Positions 34,451-44,048 of a stretch of DNA of 64,000 nt are shown here, one piece after another. The translations under genes and the position numbers were made by a program. The DNA is from Combretum micranthum (lineage: Eukaryota; Streptophyta; Magnoliopsida; Myrtales; Combretaceae): positions 124,001 through 188,000 of the forward strand of contig JAMXBD010000573.1 in NCBI GenBank assembly GCA_024138025.1, given 5' to 3'. Below the pieces are notes generated by a model that was not told where the DNA came from, searched no databases, and worked only from the letters and a program-made list of their open reading frames with translations. Every line of letters begins with the position of its first letter. Positions within the stretch are counted from its first letter, which is position 1.

Positions 34451-35186
34451 CGCCTGTTTGGAGTAGAACCTGGATATCATGGAACCATGGTTTGCTATCC
34501 AAAACTGGCTCAATGGTTGTACAAAAAGCTGGTTCATCTTCTATTTTGACCTGGAGTGGTTGTATTGTTACTCCTTCAATGAGTTGGATCATGGAAGCTA
34601 AAGTCGCTAGTGCATCAGCGAACTGATTTTGTGTTCTGGGAACATAAGTGAATAATATTTCTTTGAATTCTTGTATCAGTTCAGACAAGTGTTGGTGATA
34701 GGGCACCAACTTTGGGTCTTTGGTCTTGAAATCTCCTCGTGTTTGGAAAATTATCAATGAGGAATCTCCAAAAACTTCCAACTCTTGGACCTTCATGTCA
34801 ATGGCCATCTTTAACCCCATGATACATGCTTCATATTCGGCTATGTTATTTGTGTAAGGGAAAGTCAACCTAGCCGATGCTGGGAATTGTGTCCCTTCTG
34901 GTGAAACAAGGACTACACCAATTCCACATCCATACACATTTGCTGCCCCATCGAAGTAAAGCTTCCATTTTTCCTTATTCGATTCAGTTACCAGGACCCC
35001 TTCATCGGGAAATTGAGCCAATTCTTTTGATCGGCTATCATCAATCGGACTTTCAGCAATTTGGTCAGCCAATGCTTGCCCCTTGACTGAATTCTGGTTC
35101 ACATACACAATGTCGAACTCAGAAAGCAACATCTGCCATTTGGAAATTCTACCAATTAAAGCTAGTTTGTTTGCTAGATATCTCAA
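34451..35186 (-). pseudogene. Tat element second (archaeal-type) RNase H
   Basis: Part of an open frame at 35186-34218 on the - strand. It first completes the Ty3-type RNase H tether (KWQMLLSEFDIVYVNQNSVK), then continues into WKLYFDGAANVYGCGIGVVL, NNIAEYEACIMGLKMAIDM, LEVFGDSSLIIFQTRGDF and NQFADALATLASM. This is a complete second RNase H with Asp, Glu, Asp and Asp positions visible. Two RNase H domains in a row define the Tat lineage of plant Ty3/gypsy elements. This is the best preserved domain of the element. Confidence 0.9.
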
Positions 35187-35720
35187 AGGATCATGCTTTG
35201 TGAAGAGTTCAATCCTGTAATAGAGTGTATATTGCCTAAGTCTGCATAACCCACACTAATGCACACAGGTCTTTTCAATCTTGAATACTTTTGTTCACCT
35301 TCTGTGAATTTTTTACTTAGGTAATATACCACTCGTTCTTTTCCATCTTGATCCTTTTGACCTAACACACATCCCAAGGATTCGGGCAGAACCGTTAAGT
35401 ATAAAAACAGAGGTTGACCTGGTTTGGTGCTACTAACACTGGTGGATTTGTCAAGTAATGCTTGATTTCTTCGAAAGCAGCTTCACATTCTTCATCCCAT
35501 TGTATCTGAGCATTCTTCTTCAACAATTTGAAAAATGGACGGCATTTATCAGTTAATTGAAATGAATCGGGCAATGTAATTCAATCTTCCAAGCACACCT
35601 CTGACTTCTTTAAGGGTCTTAGGGGAAGGTAAATCTACTATGGCCTTAACTTTGTCAGGATCAATCTCAATCCCCCTCTAACCATAAACCCCAAGAGTTT
35701 ACCAAGTTACCCCAAAAGTG
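35187..35720 (-). pseudogene. Tat element first RNase H region, broken
   Basis: Read on the - strand. AQIQWDEECEAAFEEIKHYL (about 35510-35450) and the following NPPVLVAP block connect RT to RNase H. Then MGCVLGQKDQDGKERVVYYL (35377 onward) and TEGEQKYSRLKRP carry Ty3-type RNase H patterns. A stop and frame changes separate these from RT. Confidence 0.8.
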
Positions 35721-36549
35721 CATTTTTCCGGATTCAACTTCAATTGAAACTTCCTCAGTCTTTTAAAGAGCTTTCTCAGGATATCGATATGATCTTTCCC
35801 TTCTTTTGATTTGAGATCATATCATCAACATAAACTTCAACTTCCTTGTGCATCATGTCATGCAACAACGTCACCATGGCCCTTTGATAGGTTGCCCCAT
35901 TTTTAAGACCAAATGGCATCACCTATAACAAAAAGTGCCCCAAGTAGTCACGAATGTGGTCTTGGTCTTGTCTTCTTCTGCCATCTTTATTTGATTATAC
36001 CCAAAAACCATCCATAAATGAAAAGAGATGATTTCCGGCAGTATTATCTACCAAGACGTCTATGTGGGGTAAAGGGAAATTGTCTTTAGGTGTTACTTGA
36101 TTGAGATCTCTAAAATCCACACAGACTCTGACTTTTCCATTCTTTTTGAGGACTGGTACAATGTTTGCTACCCAATCTGGATAATCTGATACTTCAATGA
36201 AACCAACATCCAACAACTTTGTCACTTCCTCTTTGATTTTTAGTAACAAGTCAAGTCTGAAACGCCTTAACTTCTGTTTTTTAGGCTTAACACCTTCTTG
36301 GGTTGGCAATTTGTGGACCACTATCGATGGATCTAATCCTGGCATATCATTATAGGACCATGCAAACACGTCCAAGTATTCAGCTAATAACCCTGTTAAT
36401 TTACCTTTCTCTTCCCCAGGTAAATTTCTCCCAATGCTTAAATTCTTAGGATTTTCTAATGTTCCTAAGTTTACCACTTCTATGGGGTCATCAATTTTGA
36501 TCCTACCTTGTTCATCTCTATAAACTCTCTTGTATTCCATTGTGATCAT
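35721..36549 (-). pseudogene. Tat element reverse transcriptase, broken
   Basis: Open at 36549-35995 on the - strand, with a lead-in (LLAEYLDVFAWSYNDMPGLD), then KLRRFRLDLLLKIKEEVTKL, WVANIVPVLKKNGKVRVCVD and FRDLNQVTPKDNFPLPHIDV. After a frame change the catalytic box reads YVDDM, with the two Asp intact (35834-35823). The thumb region and the link to RNase H are frameshifted. Confidence 0.87.
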
Positions 36550-36810
36550 CTATATCACCTTCGACGACTAACCCAGTAGGGTCGAAGTGATATTGATATT
36601 TTCATTAATTACGGGCGAGATAACTTCGATTTTCATCACAAACATCAAATCTGAATATGAGAAAAAGAAACGAATGAGAAAATGAATGAAATTAGATCTT
36701 AGATGGAAAGAGAAGATTTCATTGATAATTGCATAGGACAATGTATGTTTCATTTATATTTATTTAAGCAGAGGATAAAGATGTAAAATAGTACAAAGTC
36801 CTGATCCCTT

Positions 36811-37640
36811 TTAACCCTTACTCGGATGACTTAAAGTCTTTGCAAGGAACTGCAAACCAATTGTTAAGTTCAACCTCTTTGATCTTGGTGGCTTCTGCCT
36901 CTTTCTCAATGGATTCAGGAAGCTGAATGTGGCTAGCTTCTGGAATGATTCCCGGATGTGTGGAATCTTGATGATTGGATCGTAGCTCTTGTCAGCCTTC
37001 CTCCTTCTCATTTTGTCCTTCATTTTCATCATCTCAGCCCAGGTAGGTGCATACCCCAACCGAAAGTTCCAATTGCTTGTCTTTATCTTCTTCCAACATG
37101 CAAGCTTCTTCAAACATTTGCAATCCTAAATTCTCCTCCCTTCTTTCCCAATGTATGGGATGGTGTCTCCTTGTAAATGGCATAATCTTGTTCACCTATA
37201 ACAGTGATCACCTGGCCATTTATCATGAACTTGACTTTTTGGTGTAGACTGGAAGGGATCGCTCTGCTTGCATGGATCCAAGGTCTACCAAGCAACAAAT
37301 TGAATGATCTTGGTATGTCTAACACTTGAAAGGGAATGAGAAATGCTTGTGGTCCAATAGTAACCTCCAGTTCAACTTCTCCTACAATATCTCTTTTGGA
37401 CCCTCAAAAGCTCGAACAATAGTTGAGTTTAGCCTGATGTTGGATGGATCAACTTCCAAGAGATGCAAAGTGGCCAAAGGACATACGTTCAGTGATGACC
37501 CATTGTCTATTAGGACACGTGATACAATCTTGCCATTGCATTTAACAACTATGAACAGAGCCTTGGTGTGTTGTCCATTTTGCTCTCCCAGTTCTTCAGG
37601 TGAAAAGGATATCTGATCCATTGCAAGAACAGAATTCACA
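36811..37640 (-). pseudogene. Tat element protease region, broken
   Basis: Read on the - strand. The active site is RVLIDNGSSLNVCPLATLHL (about 37520-37460), a D-N-G form as seen in Tat elements. LDIPRSFNLLLGRPWIHASR follows (about 37320-37265), the usual protease-end block. A basic linker (LGYAPTWAEMMKMKDKMRRR, about 37050-36990) precedes RT. Open pieces are 37639-37382, 37325-37110 and 37113-36811. The + strand frames over this region are mirrors. Confidence 0.82.
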
Positions 37641-37679
37641 ATATGTTTAAAGCTTCTTCTGAAACAATCTCCGGCACTT

Positions 37680-39868
37680 TCACCTCTTTAAGAACCTTGA
37701 ACAGGGCTTCACGGTGGTATCTGAACTTATCAACAAACTCATGAGCGATATCTGAGCTGGGGTCTTGGCTAGCTGTTCTACCACTTTATATTCACTAGCC
37801 TTCATTAGCCTGGCGAGTGCTACATTCTCATCTTCTTTTTTCTCAGTCTTCTTTCCTTGATCTGTTGGCTCAATTACTACAACTTTTTCAGTTTGATCAT
37901 AGACTCTTCCTGATCGGGTCAATCCACCAACCATAGCAGTGTGGTTAATAGATCGATAATCAAATGGAGCTGCATTGTAATCAGTTGAGGCCAGTGGTAC
38001 ATGGAAAGTGTAACTTTTTGGTTTTTGAGACGAGTCTTCCTCCTCTTCTTTCTGTGTGTAACATTCAATTCGAATCATTTTTGGATTCGAACTAATCATC
38101 CCGACAAATTCTTCTTTCTTCTGCATCTCTTTATCTTTTTCCTCGAACTCTCCCCATCCAGTGGGGGAGCATCTTCAAATATTCTAGGTTCAACCCAATA
38201 ATCCACCAAATACTGGTACGATCCTCTTCTCTCCAAAGTGCTACTGTCGGATCTCCAGCTTGGTATCTTTCCCATAACTCTGCCTAGGTACTTGGTTGCC
38301 TTGGCTTGGGAATCAACATCTCCAATATATCTTCCTTCTTGACAATTCCATCCTTTAGAAGCTGGTAAATAGCTAGCCTGGTTTTGGTACGATCTCTTAA
38401 GTTGAAGTTGATTAGGTGCCCCATTCTGTGCAAGTTCCAGGCAATTTGCTCCAGGGTGATCGGTAACTCATTTAAGTCGATCACATGTTTTGGCTCTTCA
38501 CTCGTGATCATATTGATGGGGCCATGGTTCGAAATGGATTAGGGAGATGTTAGGGGTTGGTGCTTCAACAAAGTCCAACTGAATGAGCTTGCATCAATGA
38601 GATCTTGAATTTTGTTTTTGAGCCTCCAACAGTTATCCGTAGAATGCCCCAGTGCCCCATATGATACTCACATTTCAAGTTCGGATTATAATTTCTTGGT
38701 TTATAACCCTCTCTTGGTATCTCGAAGTTGATCAGATTATCGCCCGCAACTTGGCTAATACTTGACTTAAGGGAACTGGTATTCTATCAAACTTCCTTTT
38801 TCCACTAAAACTAGGTTTTCTGATCTTGCAGGGGAGGTCCTAATTGCAAACAGTTGTTTCTTTCCCTTTGTATGCAGTACTTCTTGTAGCAGAGGATTTT
38901 TTCTTAGTTTGTAATTTCCGAGCCGAAATGCATTCTCGATTCTGCATCGAGCAATCACTACCTCAGAGAAGCTAGCCAAGGTGTATCCTATTAAATGGGA
39001 AAAGAATAGTTCCTCCAGTATGTTGATGAAGGTGAAGGTTAAGTTTTTCTCTAGCAAATTAATTGTGACTCTGGCAGCCATGGATCTCCATCGTTGGGCG
39101 TATTCTTTGAAAGATTCCTCTTTCTTCTTTCTCATGTTGCTAAGTTCCCATACTGATGGAGCCATTTCTAAGTTGAACTTATATTGATCAAAAAATGCTC
39201 TTGCCGACTTGTCCCATGTGTTAATTTCATTCAAGTCTAGTTAAGCATACCAAGCTAATGTAGGACCAGTAAGACTGTCCCGGAATGTCTGTACCATCAA
39301 TTTATCGAACTTCACATGCCGGCCCATCTTGCGCACTTACAGCCTTGCGTGTTGATTTGGATAGCTAGTTCCATCGTACTTCTCAAACTCAAGGACTTTG
39401 AACTTTTTTGGGAATGCCTCTTCACCAAATTGTGGTAAGTTCAGAATCACAGCTTTGTCAAATCCGTCTGAACCCCCATAAGCTTTCATTTTTTCAAATA
39501 ATTTTCTTTCCATCTCCTTAGCTCGGGCCTCCCATTCCTCTTTGAGCTCAACAGGGTTGATTTCAGGTTGAATTTCACCTGTTTCGAGATTCTGATCATC
39601 ATTCTTGGTTCCTGAATAACCCTTTTGAGGAGGTAAAGGGTCTTTGAACTTGCCCATGCTTTGGGTCAGAGCATTCATCTGATCTGTGACCTTCAACAGT
39701 ACTTATTCTATCAAGTCGAGTCTTTGTTCAGTGGAAAGATCGTTGTTGTTGCCAGAACTAGCCATCCTTGCTCTTGATCTGGTGTAAATGGGACTTCTTG
39801 GGGGATTGGATGCTATCTTCCTTAACCTCTTGTCAAATGATTTGGTCGACTTCGTCGGAGGCTAAGAC
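37680..39868 (-). pseudogene. Tat element gag, broken
   Basis: A frame just upstream of ATG 39765 reads STKSFDKRLRKIASNPPR, so the original start may lie near 39868. From 39765 it reads MASSGNNNDLSTEQRLDLIE and then a stop. The gag core is spread over 39696-39337 (ending FKVLEFEKYDGTSYPNQHAR) and 39234-38767 (INTWDKSARAFFDQYKFNLE and ESFKEYAQRWRSMAARV). The gag C-terminal part continues at 38511-38284 and 38126-37680. Frames on the + strand here are mirrors. Confidence 0.82.
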
Positions 39869-41008
39869 TTGCAGTAATGGTGGTGGTTGAAGCGGCTGGT
39901 CATGATCTAGGTTTAGTGTATGATGGAGATAGAGGCGTTGAGAGAGAGAAAACAAGAGAGATTAGAGAAAGAGAGCTGCAAGAGAGATATGTTTTTTTAA
40001 TCTATTTTCTATGTTTCGATCTCTGTCTATTGAAGAGCAGGAATTGGTCATCATTTTATAGGAGCATGGAGGAAGATGGAGAGGTACACGGCCATTAATG
40101 GTCGTTACAAGCAAGTGAAAAGATCGAAGGTTACGAAACTTGGAGGGTTGGGGGAGTTACGAATCTTTTTATTATTGATCTTAAATCCACATTTAAGTGA
40201 TTTAAATTCTGGAATAATTTACACTTTTAATGACATAATGGATGGAAATTGAAAGGATATACATGAGTGGCAATGCACGCTCCCCAAAAAAAAATTCCCA
40301 TTGTGTTGCTTGCATGGATCGAACTCCGGTCTCCTCCCTCGCAATCCTCAGCCTTAACCAACTAAGCTATGCTTGGCTTTTGATTCATTTCCTCACTTAA
40401 AATTTATTTAAATCATTCAAACTAGGCCAAACGCATTTTCAATAAAAATAGGCCAAATTTGATACAAGTCCAAGATCCAAATTAATTTTCAAAATAGCCC
40501 AATGCACTAATATGAAATATTTTTTTATATTTTTTTCATTTTCCAATTTTTTATTTTAATTCTAAAGGGTTTATTTACTAAAAAGATAGGGTTTTTTTTA
40601 GTTTCTTTTCTCTTTTTTTTTTAATTTTTATATTCTTTTTTAATTTTGTAATTTTTTTATTTTAAATTAGTTAATATTTTTGTATTTTTGATAATTTTCA
40701 ATTTTTATTGTATTTTCTATCCTTTTTTATGATTTTTATGATTATTTGAATTTTTCATTTTTTTGTATTTTTTTCTTTTTTTTAGCTGGGCTAAACCTAA
40801 CTTTTTTTTTTAAATGATCATCGTCTCTTGATAAATGGATGCAAAATTTTTGGGTGGGTTCTAAAAGGTCCCTCGATTAATGGTCATGACTTCCACTAAC
40901 CGGAGCCAAAGGTCATTTCGTGAGCCAGTAGGTGGAATGCCACAGCCCTTGGATCCTACTAGCGACCTTCCTACCTAGATTTCTTAAGGTGACCTGGTTT
41001 TGGTCACA
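39869..41008 (-). other. Tat element leader (primer site to gag)
   Basis: Non-coding on the - strand apart from the tRNA-like sequence at 40312-40372. It is very T-rich on the + strand at 40500-40780. The + strand frame 39877-40098 (73 codons) is glutamate and arginine-rich but matches nothing I know and overlaps the gag start region. Confidence 0.5.
40312..40372 (-). repeat. tRNA-like / SINE-head-like sequence
   Basis: The - strand contains an A-box-like TAGCTTAGTTGG (40369-40358) and, 30 bases later, a B-box-like GGAGTTCGATCC (40327-40316). GCAT and ATGC pair at the two ends. Some 20 bases further on there is a run of nine T, which could end pol III transcription. The T-stem pairing is poor, so this is a tRNA relic or SINE head rather than a working tRNA gene. 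Confidence 0.55.
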
Positions 41009-41028
41009 TCTAGTGGAGTCGTCAATCT
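41009..41028 (-). promoter_or_regulatory. Primer-binding site of the Tat element
   Basis: The - strand directly after the 5' LTR reads GATTGACGACTCCACTAGAT, close to the TGGCGACTCCACTGGGG-type primer sites of Tat and Ogre elements. Confidence 0.6.
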
Positions 41029-43336
41029 GTCGAGCTTTAATTTTTGAAAAGGTATCATTCGGTTCGATTTCCATTAAACCAATACCCATCTAATGAAAAT
41101 CCTTGATTGGAACCGAAAAAAAAAAAACGAAATTATAGTCGCCACCTAACCAAGGTTGGGAAATAAGGTTAAAACCGATGGGTTTGATCATTTCTAACCT
41201 AGTTACTAGCCTACGTTTAAAATCGGAATAAAATCGTTTTTTGAGAAACCAAAGAATACCGGGTTTGGGAGCTAAACTATTAAACCTTTTGGTGCCACCT
41301 TCAAACTTTAATTTAAATTATATCTTCTCTCTACTTATAAAATTAATTAAAGAAAAACTATTTACATAATTATTCTAAATTTTCAATTTTTTATTTTTTA
41401 TTTTTATTTTTTAAAGTAAGTAAATTTAAAAAGAGGACCTTATAGGTATTCAATATTTGGGGCTGCCTGAAGTGCCTACGTATCCCACTAATTGTGAATC
41501 AAGTCCACATAGTTCTGCTATTCTATCATTTGATAAAATTTTTTATCTTTATTGGTGGATTTTATGAAAAATTTAGCCAAGCTTAAGTTTATTAACAATT
41601 TATTGATTTTTATGAAAATATTTTTAAAAAATCTAAATATAAATGCTAAATAAAGACAATTTAACTTTTACTATTAATGTTCTATAATGAAACTTTTTAT
41701 TCTTTCTTTCTAAGTCTTTTATTTAATCATTATTCATTATTTCACTTTAAATATATTAAAATTTATCTAAAAGGGTAAAACACTTTATTTCATTTTTCTC
41801 TTATAAAAGACCTCCTAAAAAAGGGGACAAAAAGAATAAAAAAGGAAGAAAAAAAATTTCCTATTAGAAAAAAAATATATATATATTTTAAATATTTTTC
41901 TTTATCTTTTTCTCTATTTATTTTTTTATCTTTTCTATTTTTAATTTTTTTTAATAACATGTATAGTAAATGACTTAATACCAAAAGTATAAAATAACAA
42001 CTATACTAATCATTATTCCATATAGCATATCAATTTAATTTCTAATATGATAAAACAATAAAAGCACTAAATAAACAAACAATTGCAAACAATTAAATAA
42101 ATAAATAAAGATAAAAATAAAATTTATTTTCTTTTTCTTTTCCAGCAAGGCTAGACCCAGCCTTGTTTTTTTTTTTTTTTTTTAAATAAATGGACCTAAG
42201 CCCGAATGGCTTAGGTTGGACCGGATGGGACCCAGGTTGGATTAAGGTTAGGGTACCAAGTAGGATTCAGGTCAAAACCCGGATCGCAACCCGGTCGGCT
42301 GAGAACGACCGCGAGGTTCAATCTACCTGTTGTGGTGGTGGAAAAACCAGCTAAAAGATGTCGGCAAGGTCAATGAAGCACTGAGAATCACTCAGGAAGT
42401 GTCGACTTACCTGAATAGTGGCAGGGTGGTGTTTCACGACGGAGCAGTGGTGGTCGGGTGGCAAATCACGACAGAGCAACTTTAGAGCTTAAAAACAACT
42501 TCTATCGAAAGCTTTAGACCTTGTGAACCTATTTCTCTCTTCAAAAACGCTCGAAATTGCTTCAGAACACTAATCGAATTCAAAACTCGATTTTTCCCTA
42601 AATTCTAACTTTCGGCAAATTCTCTCAAATGTAGTGATTGGAGCTTGATTTTGATTTATGGATGATGAAATGAGAAGTAGGAGTCCCTATTATATAGGGA
42701 AAAATTAGAAGCTCAAAGGATTCAGCCATTAAAATGATTGTAACAGTCGAGGAATATTTTTTAATGTCAATATTCGACAGTTTTAATCCTCCATTTAATC
42801 TCTAAAAACGACCGAATCTGAATATGAAAAGGGTGCCCTTTGATTTACTCCACAAAATTTTTTTTAACCTACTAAAACTGATTCCGATCTAACTCTAGAT
42901 TAAAATAAATGATCCTAATTTTTCCTAAAACTATCTAAAAATGAAAAATCCTATTTTATTTTTATCTGTTTCTATTTTAATTTGATAATTTTTTACACTA
43001 ACTACAGTACCTAGTCCTTAAACTTTATAGATCCCTAAATAGCTCATTTTAACTCCAATTGAGGTCTGGTTTGCACCTATCATCTCTAATATTTCATGAG
43101 CTATTTTGATAGATAAAAATTGAACCGAGCTTAAAAATTTGAATCTTTTTCTATTTTCTAATTTTAGGGATTTTCCTATTTTCTAATTTTTAGGGATTTT
43201 TTTCCTAATTTCCTTTTTTTTCTATTTTTAGGGTTTTTCTTATTTTTCTAATTTTTTTTGGGATTTTCCTAGATTTCTATTTTTTTTTTCTAGATTTAAA
43301 ACTTAGCTAAAGGGGGCAAAAAATGGGGTCCCTACA
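41029..43336 (-). repeat. 5' LTR of the Tat element (2308 bp)
   Basis: Bounded on the + strand by TGTCGAGCTT and GGTCCCTACA and colinear with 28351-30691. Length differences come mainly from short repeats and homopolymers. The - strand frame 41790-41984 lies in lysine-rich low-complexity sequence and is not a gene. Confidence 0.9.
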
Positions 43337-43617
43337 CCAGATATACTAGCCCTCCCAACGTACCCTCAAGCATAACCAAGACACTAGAGGCACTATGTAA
43401 CAACTCGAAATTCTACCCATCGAAGTATTGTCTGCTTTGGCCACACACCGCATGGTTTTGTCCTTTTAGTGCCAACGCTTCCCAGAGGGTCACCCATCTT
43501 AGGATTGTTCTGCCTAGAGCACGCTTAATTTTGGAGTTCTGATAAACTTTAAGCCATTACATCGAAAAAGCGCCCCTATGATTAGAGTTCTACCATCTAT
43601 ATTTGAGGGTAATTACA
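43337..43617 (-). repeat. Cassandra 3' LTR, main part with 5S rRNA-like segment
   Basis: The - strand reads TGTAATTACCCTCAAATATA at its start. At 43551-43479 (- strand) it contains ATCAGAACTCC, TTAAGCGTGCT and AGATGGGTGACCCTCTGGGA. These are the central 5S rRNA blocks that include the pol III A box and C box, with few changes. Confidence 0.85.
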
Positions 43618-43693
43618 TACTCCCCCCACTTATAGAACTGACGTCCTTGTCGGTTTCGTTACACAGGTCCAAAACCATTGCTCTGATACCATT
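43618..43693 (-). mobile_element. Cassandra internal region (76 bp: primer site and polypurine tract)
   Basis: On the - strand it opens with AATGGTATCAGAGCAATGGT, which contains an exact TGGTATCAGAGC initiator-tRNA-Met primer site at 43691-43680, and closes with AAGTGGGGGGAGTA, a polypurine tract. No coding sequence lies between, as expected for a TRIM that uses proteins from other elements. Confidence 0.88.
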
Positions 43694-44048
43694 TGTCATG
43701 ACCTGCCACCCCAGGCTCCACCGCAATGGAAGGGGTGCCCTAGGCCCTCATGCCACCTTGGGCAAGGATCATGATGTCAGGTACACTGGCCCTCCCAGCT
43801 CATTCTCAAGCATAACAAGGACACCGTAGGCATTATGTAACGACTCGAAACTCTATCCACCGAAGTATTGTCCACTTTGGCCACACACCGCATAGTTTTA
43901 TCCTTTTGGTGCCTAGGGGGTCACCCATTGTGTGATTGCTCTGCTTAGAGCACGCTTAACTTTGGAGTTCTGACAAACTCCAGGCCATTATACCAAAAAG
44001 GCGTCTCTATGATTAGAGTTCCACCATCTATATTTGAGGGGCATTACA
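43694..44048 (-). repeat. Cassandra 5' LTR with 5S rRNA-like segment
   Basis: 355 bp, TG...CA. The - strand at about 43975-43912 reads GTCAGAACTCCAAAGTTAAG and then CGTGCT, with a degraded C-box part (AATGGGTGACCCCCTAGG). It is more diverged in the C-box half than the other LTR. The + strand frame 43578-43829 crosses the internal region and is not a gene. Confidence 0.85.

Larger units (their letters stand above)
28351..43336 (-). mobile_element. Tat-lineage Ty3/gypsy element, full span (about 15 kb)
   Basis: Innermost layer of the nest, on the - strand. Order on that strand: 5' LTR (43336-41029), primer site, leader with a tRNA-like sequence, gag, protease, reverse transcriptase, RNase H, a second RNase H, integrase, a long 3' region with tandem repeats, polypurine tract, 3' LTR (30691-28351). 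It lies inside a Cassandra LTR. Flanking pentamers CTAGG (28346-28350) and CCAGA (43337-43341) are compatible with one ancestral CCAGG duplication. All coding regions have stops or frame changes. Confidence 0.88.
28263..44048 (-). mobile_element. Cassandra-type TRIM with 5S-like LTRs, interrupted by a Tat element
   Basis: Reading on the - strand: LTR (44048-43694), primer site (43691-43680), about 76 bp of internal sequence, polypurine tract (43631-43618), then a second LTR (43617-43337 continuing at 28350-28263). The element without its insertion is only about 790 bp and has no coding capacity. Both LTRs carry a segment closely resembling plant 5S rRNA, the hallmark of Cassandra. Flanks GGAAA (28258-28262) and TGGAA (44049-44053) suggest a blurred target duplication. 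It sits in the protease region of the Retand-like element. Confidence 0.85.

Noticed and set aside
39877..40098. 73-codon + strand frame in the Tat leader
   Set aside because: GA-rich composition, no match, and located antisense to the element between primer site and gag.
40312..40372. A working tRNA gene
   Set aside because: The boxes are present but T-arm and acceptor pairing is poor, and it sits inside a dead retroelement leader.
43479..43551. A stand-alone 5S rRNA gene
   Set aside because: Only the central part of 5S is present and it lies within an LTR repeated 430 bp away, so it is the Cassandra 5S-like domain.
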